15,475 bases of DNA from Bacteroidales bacterium (GTDB lineage Bacteria; Bacteroidota; Bacteroidia; Bacteroidales; UBA1402): the NCBI GenBank assembly GCA_012511135.1, contig JAAZGQ010000421.1, positions 1 to 15,475 on the forward strand, in the 5' to 3' direction. Positions within the stretch are counted from its first letter, which is position 1, and every line of letters begins with the position of its first letter. Shown here one piece after another: positions 1 through 6,108 of this stretch. The notes beneath the pieces are model-generated. The model worked only from the letters and a program-made list of their open reading frames with translations, was not told where the DNA came from and made no database searches. The position numbers and the translations under genes were made by a program.

Positions 1-125
1 AGTCCACATTGCTGGAACAAGCTTTTATCAAAGATGGTAAGATTTCGGTAGCCCAGTATCTTAAAAGTGTAGACAAAGACTTGGCTCCTGTAGACTTTAA
101 GCGTGTTACACTGAACCAGGAATAA
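1..125 (+). CDS. C-terminal fragment of an unidentified protein
   Basis: The open frame begins before the window; the first complete codon is at position 3 and the stop TAA is at 123-125. About 40 residues are visible, including the stretch AQYLKSVDKDLAPVDFKRVT. There is no recognisable motif, signal or membrane segment, and the fragment is too short to place in a family. It is followed after 24 bases by a strong intrinsic terminator, so it is probably the last gene of its transcript. Frame and stop are clear; function is unknown. Confidence 0.7.
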   Translation, partial: STLLEQAFIKDGKISVAQYLKSVDKDLAPVDFKRVTLNQE

Positions 126-149
126 GAATTTCTTTTATCAATTATTAAA

Positions 150-183
150 GGGTTTTCGGTTAAGACCGGGAGCCCTTTTTTTT
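150..183 (+). terminator. Intrinsic terminator of the upstream plus-strand gene
   Basis: The 11-base arm 150-160 (GGGTTTTCGGT) pairs along its full length with 165-175 (ACCGGGAGCCC). Four of the pairs are G-U, the loop is TAAG, and eight T follow at 176-183. The G-U pairs become A-C mismatches on the opposite strand, so the hairpin is strong only for plus-strand RNA. The same bases encode the C-terminus and stop codon of the convergent SUI1 gene. Confidence 0.85.
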
Positions 184-552
184 GTAATCTCCTTTCAAAG
201 AATAGCCAGATTTTTGTAAATACGGCACAACTTTGTCGCGCACATCACCCTGCAGCAATATTTCGTCGTCTTTGGCTGATCCGCCAATGCCTAAAGTGCT
301 TTTTAATTGTTTGGCCATTTCCAGAAGTTCCTGTTGACTGCCCTTGAATTCACTGATTATGGTGTTGGCTTTGCCTTTGCGTTTTTCGAAGCGGATGCAC
401 AGCTGCCCTTTTTTGACCGGAGCTGGAACAGGTTTTGGGCTTTGACTTGTGTTTGGGGATGATTCATTCCCGCTTGCTTCGGTGTTGTCGGTTTGTTTAC
501 CTGTAGTATTGGCCAGGGCAGCCAGGCGTTCTTTCCAATCCTGTACGGGCAT
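160..552 (-). CDS. SUI1/eIF1-like (YciH-type) translation factor
   Basis: The predicted protein has 130 residues. Its C-terminal half matches the SUI1 fold: a basic strand (KKGQLCIRFEKRKGKANTII), then a helix QELLEMAKQLKSTLGIGGSA, then DDEILLQGDVRDKVVPYLQKSGY. Bacterial YciH proteins are about 108 residues and resemble eukaryotic eIF1, which governs start-codon selection; the bacterial role is poorly defined. The N-terminal ~50 residues are low complexity, rich in Ser, Pro, Thr and Asn, and are probably a disordered linker. The start at 552 (MPVQDWKERL) is preferred over an in-frame ATG at 627, because that ATG lies upstream of the predicted -7 element at 605-612. The final residues KKKGSRS are encoded by the T-tract and stem of the opposing terminator. 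The gene diverges from otsAB. Confidence 0.85.
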   Translation of the reverse strand: MPVQDWKERLAALANTTGKQTDNTEASGNESSPNTSQSPKPVPAPVKKGQLCIRFEKRKGKANTIISEFKGSQQELLEMAKQLKSTLGIGGSAKDDEILLQGDVRDKVVPYLQKSGYSLKGDYKKKGSRS

Positions 553-604
553 AGGCTTTAATTTTTGCGTTAATATTGAAATTCCGGCTCTTAAAGAACC
601 GCAG

Positions 605-636
605 CAAAAGTAACTTGCATTTGCCAACTCTCAAAA
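605..636 (-). promoter_or_regulatory. Bacteroidota-type promoter for the SUI1 gene
   Basis: On the minus strand a -7 element TACTTTTG (plus 605-612) is preceded, 19 bases upstream, by a -33 element TTTTG (plus 632-636). This fits the Bacteroidota consensus TTTG-N19/21-TAnnTTTG. The predicted transcript would start near 598-600 and carry a leader of roughly 45 bases before the ATG at 552. Confidence 0.65.
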
Positions 637-642
637 TTCTTG

Positions 643-676
643 TTTAGATGTGGCAAAAGATTTTTTTATACCTTTG
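643..676 (+). promoter_or_regulatory. Bacteroidota-type promoter for otsAB
   Basis: A -7 element TACCTTTG at 669-676 matches TAnnTTTG exactly. The upstream element is weak: TTTAG at 643-647, 21 bases away. A start site near 683 leaves about 18 bases before the ATG at 701. The position rules out the longer in-frame ATG at 650. It lies back to back with the SUI1 promoter, the two elements being separated by about 6 bases. Confidence 0.6.
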
Positions 677-700
677 CAAGGAGCACTAAACCTAAAGACT

Positions 701-2893
701 ATGAAACTCTATATTGTTGCCAATCGCTTACCGGTAAAAGTCCAGGAAGACGCCGGGGGGAATTTTAGCTTTGAACGTAGCGAGGGTGGATTGGCCACCG
801 GCTTGTCGTCGCTCGATTCCGAAATGGAAACCCATTGGGTAGGCTGGCCGGGTATTTTTGTGGAAGATCCCGGGCAACGCGAGGCCATTACCAGAGAATT
901 GGAAAAGCTGAATTTTCACCCGGTTTTTTTGAACGAAGCCCAGATACAAAATTATTACGAAGGTTACAGTAACAATACTATATGGCCCTTGTGCCATTAT
1001 TTTTATTCCTATATTGTTTATGATGCCGATTATTGGGCTGCCTACAAAGAGGTGAACGAATTGTTCTGCACTGAAGTAACTGCCAGGATCAATCCCGGTG
1101 ATATTGCCTGGGTACACGATTATCAATTGATGCTATTGCCTCGTATGATACGCGAAAAGGTTCAGGATCTGAGTATAGGATATTTCCATCATATTCCTTT
1201 TCCTTCTTACGAATTGTTCAGGGTTTTGCCCGAACGTGCCGAATTATTGCAAGGTTTATTAGGGGCCGATCTGATAGCTTTTCATACACATGGATATATG
1301 CGACATTTTATCAGCACCATTGAAAGGGTTATGGGGCTGGGTGTAATGCTGGACAGATTTCTGCATGGAAATCGCTTTGTTTACGTGGACGTTTTACCCA
1401 TGGGAATCAATTACGATCTCTACAATCAGGCAATACTAAAACCATCGGTACAGGAAAAAGCCTTGGCTTTCAGAAAAAATTATGGCGAGCATAAGTTAAT
1501 TCTTTCGGTTGACCGCCTGGATTACAGTAAAGGCATTTTACACAGATTAAAAGGTTTTGCCCGCTTTTTGGAACAACATCCCGAATACCGCGAAAAAGTG
1601 TCTTTGGTGATGATTGTTGTTCCTTCCAGAGACAATGTGGAAATGTATGCCAAATTGAAACGGCATATCGATGAGTTGATCGGTTCCATCAATGGAATGT
1701 TCTCGACGATAAACTGGACGCCTGTCTTTTATTTTTATCACAGCCTGCCTTTCGAAGAATTGGTGGCACTTTACCATATTGCAGATGTAGCCTTGGTTTC
1801 ACCTTTGCGGGACGGGATGAATCTGGTGGCCAAGGAGTACGTGGCTGCCAAGAGAGACAATTCCGGTGTGTTGATTCTTAGCGAAATGGCTGGTGCTTCT
1901 GCAGAATTGTCTGCAGCCATTATCATCAATCCCAACGACATCAATCAAATAAGTGATTCTTTGCTCACAGCCCTGGAGATGCCGGTTGAAGATCAGCTGG
2001 CTAAACTTCGCAGAATGCAGATTCTTGTTTCAAGACATACAGTGCACCGCTGGGCGGAAGATTTTATGGATAAACTCCGGCACATACGTCACGTAAATAT
2101 TGAAAACCACAAGAAAAGACTGATGGGACAAACCGCCGAAAGGCTGCGAAGATTCTATAACAAATCCAAAAAACGTCTCTTCATTCTCGATTACGACGGG
2201 ACCCTGTCCGCTTTTTTTCAACTGCCCGAAGATGCCCGACCCACGGAGGCCATACTCAATACTTTGAAACTTCTGAGTTCCGATGAGCGCAACAAAGTGA
2301 TAATTAGCAGCGGCAGAGATCACGAGACTCTTGATCGCTGGCTGGGTCATTTGCCTTTGGATATGGCTGCCGAACATGGTGTATTTTTCAAAGAAGATGG
2401 CGTATGGAGCAAGAACGAAGATAATCGCAAAGTTTGGGATGCCGAGATTCTGAAAATTTTGCAGACCTTTATTGACAAAACACCCGGTTCGCGTCTCGAA
2501 ATAAAAGAAACAGCCCTGGTTTGGCATTACAGGAATGTGGATGCCTGGCTGGCCGGCCTGCGCGAGCAGCAGTTACTCAATTTATTGATTGAACCCTGTG
2601 CCAGACAAAAATTGCAAATTATGCGGGGAAATAAAATCCTCGAAATAAAATCACCCATCTTCACCAAAGGGACTGCTGCAAAACGTTTTCTCAAAAAAGA
2701 TAAATACGATTTTGTGCTGGCCATGGGCGATGATACTACCGACGAAGACACTTTCAGGGCTTTACCAAAAACGGCACACACCATTAGAATAGGCTCTGTG
2801 TCTGAAGTAGCCAGATATTATTTGTATAAACAAAACGAGGTCCTGCCTTTTTTGGAATTTCTACTCGATAAATCAGGGACGAAGAAATTGTGA
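701..2893 (+). CDS. otsAB: Fused trehalose-6-phosphate synthase / trehalose-6-phosphate phosphatase
   Basis: The 730-residue cytosolic enzyme should make trehalose from UDP-glucose (or another NDP-glucose) and glucose-6-phosphate. Residues 1-~475 form a GT20 synthase: ANRLP at 7-11, GGLATGL at 29-35, HDYQL at 139-143, HHIPFPS at 163-169, DRLDYSKG at 271-278 and SPLRDGMNLVAKEY near 367-380. Residues ~490-730 form a HAD-family phosphatase: the nucleophile motif DYDGT at 497-501, SSGRD at 536-540, Lys656, and the metal-binding motif GDDTTDED at 676-683. All key motifs of both halves are intact, so both activities are expected. The ATG at 701 gives the canonical KLYIVANRLPV N-terminus; the ATG at 650 lies upstream of the promoter. 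The 3' end overlaps the convergent GH15 gene by 21 bp. Likely roles are osmotic or desiccation protection or carbon storage. Confidence 0.95.
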   Translation: MKLYIVANRLPVKVQEDAGGNFSFERSEGGLATGLSSLDSEMETHWVGWPGIFVEDPGQREAITRELEKLNFHPVFLNEAQIQNYYEGYSNNTIWPLCHYFYSYIVYDADYWAAYKEVNELFCTEVTARINPGDIAWVHDYQLMLLPRMIREKVQDLSIGYFHHIPFPSYELFRVLPERAELLQGLLGADLIAFHTHGYMRHFISTIERVMGLGVMLDRFLHGNRFVYVDVLPMGINYDLYNQAILKPSVQEKALAFRKNYGEHKLILSVDRLDYSKGILHRLKGFARFLEQHPEYREKVSLVMIVVPSRDNVEMYAKLKRHIDELIGSINGMFSTINWTPVFYFYHSLPFEELVALYHIADVALVSPLRDGMNLVAKEYVAAKRDNSGVLILSEMAGASAELSAAIIINPNDINQISDSLLTALEMPVEDQLAKLRRMQILVSRHTVHRWAEDFMDKLRHIRHVNIENHKKRLMGQTAERLRRFYNKSKKRLFILDYDGTLSAFFQLPEDARPTEAILNTLKLLSSDERNKVIISSGRDHETLDRWLGHLPLDMAAEHGVFFKEDGVWSKNEDNRKVWDAEILKILQTFIDKTPGSRLEIKETALVWHYRNVDAWLAGLREQQLLNLLIEPCARQKLQIMRGNKILEIKSPIFTKGTAAKRFLKKDKYDFVLAMGDDTTDEDTFRALPKTAHTIRIGSVSEVARYYLYKQNEVLPFLEFLLDKSGTKKL

Positions 2894-4669
2894 TAAACCC
2901 TTTTCCTCTGTAAACAATAAGGCCGTATTTATCAGTGCCAGATGGGAATAGGCCTGAGGAAAGTTGCCCAATTGTTCTTTGGTATCAAAGTCAAGATCCT
3001 CGCTGTAGAGCATCAGATGATTGGCATAGGAAAGCAATTGACGAAATAAATTCAGAGCTTCTTCTTGCTTACCGGTAACGAACAGCGCACGTATCATCCA
3101 AAAAGTACAAATGGTAAAAGCCGATTCCGGCTTACCAAAATCGTCGTGATTTTTATAACGATAAAGCAAACCATTGTGCATCAAGTGCTTTTTTATAGCC
3201 TGAACGGTTTTTTGGTACCTGGGATCAGAACCTTCGATGAAACCGTAACTTTCCATCAGGAGCAGTGAGGCATCCAGTTCTGAATTTTCGTAGGTCTGCG
3301 AGAAGCTTTGAATATCTTCTTTCCAGGCTTTGGTGAACACTTCTTGCTGTATTTCATCAGCCAGGGCTTGCCAGCGTTCGGCGTAATGGATTTCATTTGA
3401 GATTCTGGCTACACTCACAGCTCTGTTGATAGCCACCCAGCACATTACTTTTGATAATACAAAATGACTCTTTTCTCCCCGGATTTCCCAAATGCCGTTG
3501 TCGGGTTGATGCCAGTCTTCACGAACCGATTTGACTATGTTCTTGACGACCTCCCACATATCTTCGATCTGGTTTAATGTGCCGGGAAAATACATGTAAT
3601 AGTGGTATATCACATCCATCAGGTAGCCCAAAGCATCGTTTTGCTTTTGTTTGTATGCCGCATTGCCAATTCTGACCGGTTTAGAGCCCTTAAAGCCTTC
3701 AAGATGATCCAGCGTTTCTTCGGTCAATTTGCGTTCGCCTCTGATGCCGTACATAATCTGGAATCTTTCGCCTTTGTTTCTGAGAATGTTGTGAATAAAG
3801 TCCATAAAACGGCTGGCAGCGCCCTGGTGCCCCATAGACATCAGCGTTTCGATGGACATGGAAGCATCGCGCAGCCAACAAAAACGATAATCCCAGTTGC
3901 GGATATCCCCTATAGTTTCGGGCAGACTGGTAGTGAGTGCGGCCAATACGGCGCCACTTTGTTGGTAAGACATGAGCTTTAGCACCAGCATACTGCGTTC
4001 GATTTCTTTATTGAACATTTTGTATTTCTTGGAGCGGCTGGTCCAATTAAGCCAATATACCTTGGTGCGTTCGTAGTCAAGTCTGACTCTGGGCAGGTCT
4101 ATAGTGACCAGTTTTTGATTGTAGGAGATCAGTAAAAAAGCATCTTCTTCCAGAATTATGCTCTTTTCGTTCAGAATATCTTCGTAATCTAGGTTGGAGT
4201 ACAGATAAATAGTATCACGGGTGTTGGTCTCTGAAACTGTTTTTACATAGGTTTTCCCGCTACGGTGACTCACTTTGCCCGAGGCGTAATTCAATTGAGG
4301 GCGATAACGAAGTTTGAATCTTGGTTTTCCTCTGCGCAAGCGGATGTAACGATATAATTCCGGGGGTAAATAATATTCCTGGTATTCGTAAATCTTGTAT
4401 CTGGGCATAAAATCCAGCACTTCGAACGAGGCATCCTTGCTTTCGAACAGAGTAGATAGTATGTTGGTGTGTTCTATGTATTGCTGACTTATGGTATAAT
4501 CGTCGTCAACCACAATACTCAGGCAGCCACCCTTTTCTTTGTCCAGCAGAGCCGCAAATATTGACGGCGAGTCAAAATCGGGAAAACACAACCAATCGAT
4601 ACTGCCTTTTGCGGAGATTAGAGCTGCAGACCGACAGTTTCCCACAGCCCCGTAATCAAGGTTTCCCAT
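2873..4669 (-). CDS. Glycoside hydrolase family 15 (glucoamylase/trehalase-like)
   Basis: The 598-residue protein has the usual length of prokaryotic GH15 enzymes and no signal peptide, so it is probably cytosolic. The N-terminus (LDYGAVGNCRSAALISAKGS, IDWLCFPDFDSPS) is the typical GH15 beta-sandwich start. The catalytic (alpha/alpha)6 domain carries NWDYRFCWLRDAS at about 258-270, the general acid Glu395 in GIWEIRGEKSHFVLSK, and the general base Glu565 in KEQLGNFPQAYSH. The family inverts alpha-glucosidic bonds; members are glucoamylases, glucodextranases or trehalases (as in mycobacteria). Placement tail to tail with otsAB suggests trehalose hydrolysis or alpha-glucan turnover, but substrate cannot be read from the sequence. 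Its 3' end overlaps otsAB by 21 bp and its 5' end diverges from rex. Confidence 0.9.
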   Translation of the reverse strand: MGNLDYGAVGNCRSAALISAKGSIDWLCFPDFDSPSIFAALLDKEKGGCLSIVVDDDYTISQQYIEHTNILSTLFESKDASFEVLDFMPRYKIYEYQEYYLPPELYRYIRLRRGKPRFKLRYRPQLNYASGKVSHRSGKTYVKTVSETNTRDTIYLYSNLDYEDILNEKSIILEEDAFLLISYNQKLVTIDLPRVRLDYERTKVYWLNWTSRSKKYKMFNKEIERSMLVLKLMSYQQSGAVLAALTTSLPETIGDIRNWDYRFCWLRDASMSIETLMSMGHQGAASRFMDFIHNILRNKGERFQIMYGIRGERKLTEETLDHLEGFKGSKPVRIGNAAYKQKQNDALGYLMDVIYHYYMYFPGTLNQIEDMWEVVKNIVKSVREDWHQPDNGIWEIRGEKSHFVLSKVMCWVAINRAVSVARISNEIHYAERWQALADEIQQEVFTKAWKEDIQSFSQTYENSELDASLLLMESYGFIEGSDPRYQKTVQAIKKHLMHNGLLYRYKNHDDFGKPESAFTICTFWMIRALFVTGKQEEALNLFRQLLSYANHLMLYSEDLDFDTKEQLGNFPQAYSHLALINTALLFTEEKGLSQFLRP

Positions 4670-4701
4670 AAATAATAATTAGCTTTTCCAGAAAGAACAA
4701 A

Positions 4702-4732
4702 CAAAGATAGACTTCTTTCTTCTTAAAAGAAA
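4702..4732 (-). promoter_or_regulatory. Candidate promoter for the GH15 gene
   Basis: A minus-strand -7 element TATCTTTG (plus 4702-4709) matches TAnnTTTG. The only upstream partner at 19 bases is TTTC (plus 4729-4732), a weak -33. The leader to the ATG at 4669 would be about 30 bases. The upstream element overlaps the palindrome at 4715-4733. Confidence 0.5.
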
Positions 4733-4733
4733 G
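4715..4733. repeat. Short inverted repeat between GH15 and rex promoters
   Basis: CTTTCTT (4715-4721) and AAGAAAG (4727-4733) form a perfect 7-bp inverted repeat around a 5-base centre. It lies inside the GH15 candidate promoter and upstream of the rex -7 element. It may be an operator, but it does not resemble the known Rex site (TTGTGAA-type halves), and A/T-rich palindromes of this size arise by chance. Confidence 0.4.
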
Positions 4734-4761
4734 TTTAAGCCTTTTCATTAAAATTATTTAT

Positions 4762-4769
4762 TATTTTTG
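4762..4769 (+). promoter_or_regulatory. Candidate -7 element for the rex operon
   Basis: TATTTTTG matches TAnnTTTG and lies 26 bases before the ATG at 4796. No convincing -33 TTTG was found at 19-21 bases upstream; TTTA near 4734 is the nearest partial match. It would drive rex and probably the four genes behind it. Confidence 0.5.
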
Positions 4770-4795
4770 CATCAAATCTACATTTACTGTTGAGT

Positions 4796-5437
4796 ATGAA
4801 CGAAATAAAAAAGGGAATAAAGGTTCCTGAACCAACGCTCAGGCGACTGCCCTGGTACCTGGCTTTTCTTAAAATGGCTGCATCCAAGGCTGAAACCCGA
4901 ATATCGTCCACTCAGATATCCAGAGCCATCAATGTGAGTGCTCCTCAAATTGCCAAAGATTTGTCCTATCTGGAAATTAGCGGCAAGACCCGAATAGGTT
5001 ACGATGTACACTTGTTGATCTCTGTCCTGGAGCAATACCTGGGCTTTACCAAGGTGCATAAAGCCTTTTTGTTTGGTGTGGGCAACCTGGGAGCTGCTCT
5101 GTTGCACGACAAAGGGCTTTCTCAATTCGGTCTGGAGATTCTGGCCGGCTTCGATGTTAATCCCTGGGTGGTAGGTACCGCCATACAGGGCATACCGGTC
5201 TATCATATCAGGGATTATCCCGAAATTCAGCTATCGACCAAGGCCTCCATCGGTATTTTGACCGTGCCTGTACAAAAAGCCCAGGAAGTGGCCGAAGAAA
5301 TAGTACAGGGAGGCATCCGGGCTATCTGGAATTTTACCCCTTTCAGGATACACATTCCCGAAGATATTGTCATACAAAACACTTCTATTTATGCTCATCT
5401 GGCAGTAATGTTCAACCGGATGGAAAACAAGCTCTGA
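4796..5437 (+). CDS. rex: Redox-sensing transcriptional repressor Rex
   Basis: The 213-residue protein has the two Rex domains. An N-terminal winged helix spans ~1-80: PEPTLRRLPWYLAFLK, then ISSTQISRAINVSAPQIAKD, then the family hallmark GKTRIGYDVHLL. A C-terminal Rossmann fold contains the dinucleotide-binding motif GVGNLG (94-99), and the C-terminal helix follows near 195-210. Rex dimers bind operators when NADH/NAD+ is low and release DNA when NADH rises, controlling fermentation and respiration genes. The ATG at 4796 is preferred over a TTG at 4790, two codons upstream. The FAH-family gene starts 6 bases after the stop, so the two are almost certainly cotranscribed. No classic Rex operator was seen in front of the gene. 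Confidence 0.93.
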   Translation: MNEIKKGIKVPEPTLRRLPWYLAFLKMAASKAETRISSTQISRAINVSAPQIAKDLSYLEISGKTRIGYDVHLLISVLEQYLGFTKVHKAFLFGVGNLGAALLHDKGLSQFGLEILAGFDVNPWVVGTAIQGIPVYHIRDYPEIQLSTKASIGILTVPVQKAQEVAEEIVQGGIRAIWNFTPFRIHIPEDIVIQNTSIYAHLAVMFNRMENKL

Positions 5438-5443
5438 GACTGT

Positions 5444-6055
5444 ATGAAGATTATTGCTGTCGGGATGAATTATCTCCCTCACATTAAGGAATTAAACTCA
5501 GAAAGGCCCGATGAGCCGGTTCTTTTCTTAAAACCCGATTCTGCCCTGTGTTCCGATAAGCAGCCTTTTTTTCTGCCCGATTTTTCACAAGAAATTCATT
5601 ACGAAACCGAATTGGTGGTAAAAATAAGCAAGCTGGGCAAAAATATTGCCGGGAAATTTGCTCATCGCTATTACGACGAAATCAGCCTGGGGCTGGATCT
5701 GACGGCCCGCGATTTGCAAAGCCGGCTGAGAGCCCGGGGCCTGCCCTGGGAAATCAGTAAGGGTTTTGATCAATCGGCTGTAGTAGGACATTTTGTGCCC
5801 AAGGATCGTTTTAAAAATATACAACAATTGCATTTCTGGCTCGACCTGAACGGAAAGACTGTGCAGCAGGGCTATACCGCAGAAATGTTGTTTGGAGTGG
5901 ACCAAATCATTTCTTATGCCAGTCGTTTTTTTACGCTGAAAACAGGCGACTTGTTCTTTACCGGTACCCCCTGTGGGGTGGGGCCTGTACAAAAAGAAGA
6001 TCAGCTGGAAGCCTGGCTCGAAGGTGAAAAGATGTTGCATTTAAGGGTGAAGTGA
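5444..6055 (+). CDS. Fumarylacetoacetate hydrolase (FAH) family protein
   Basis: The 203-residue protein is a single FAH catalytic domain, the size of the small bacterial members (acylpyruvate hydrolase or oxaloacetate decarboxylase/tautomerase types). Visible family features are the metal ligands in IHYETELVVKI (Glu54, Glu56), GLDLTARDLQ with Asp85, EISKGFDQSAVVG with Lys106, and the C-terminal KTGDLFFTGTPCGVG. The N-terminus KIIAVGMNYLPHIKE is the usual first strand. These enzymes act on C-C bonds of small 2-oxo acids with Mg2+ or Mn2+; the exact substrate is not predictable. It lies 6 bases after rex and 53 bases before porU. No link to secretion is known; co-location with porU is probably historical. 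Confidence 0.88.
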   Translation: MKIIAVGMNYLPHIKELNSERPDEPVLFLKPDSALCSDKQPFFLPDFSQEIHYETELVVKISKLGKNIAGKFAHRYYDEISLGLDLTARDLQSRLRARGLPWEISKGFDQSAVVGHFVPKDRFKNIQQLHFWLDLNGKTVQQGYTAEMLFGVDQIISYASRFFTLKTGDLFFTGTPCGVGPVQKEDQLEAWLEGEKMLHLRVK

Positions 6056-6108
6056 CAATAGAGTGAATAAAATTCCGTTTGTCTTCTATTGGGTAGCATC
6101 GAAATTTA

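Noticed and set aside
553..627. Longer SUI1 start at 627
   Set aside because: The ATG is upstream of the predicted -7 element at 605-612, and the added residues have no family match.
650..700. Longer otsAB start at 650
   Set aside because: It lies within the promoter; the ATG at 701 gives the canonical GT20 N-terminus.
4790..4795. TTG start two codons before the rex ATG
   Set aside because: An ATG follows at once and no family residue is gained.
4670..4795. Rex operator for autoregulation
   Set aside because: No TTGTGAA/TTCACAA-type or TTGTTAA/TTAACAA-type palindrome was found here.
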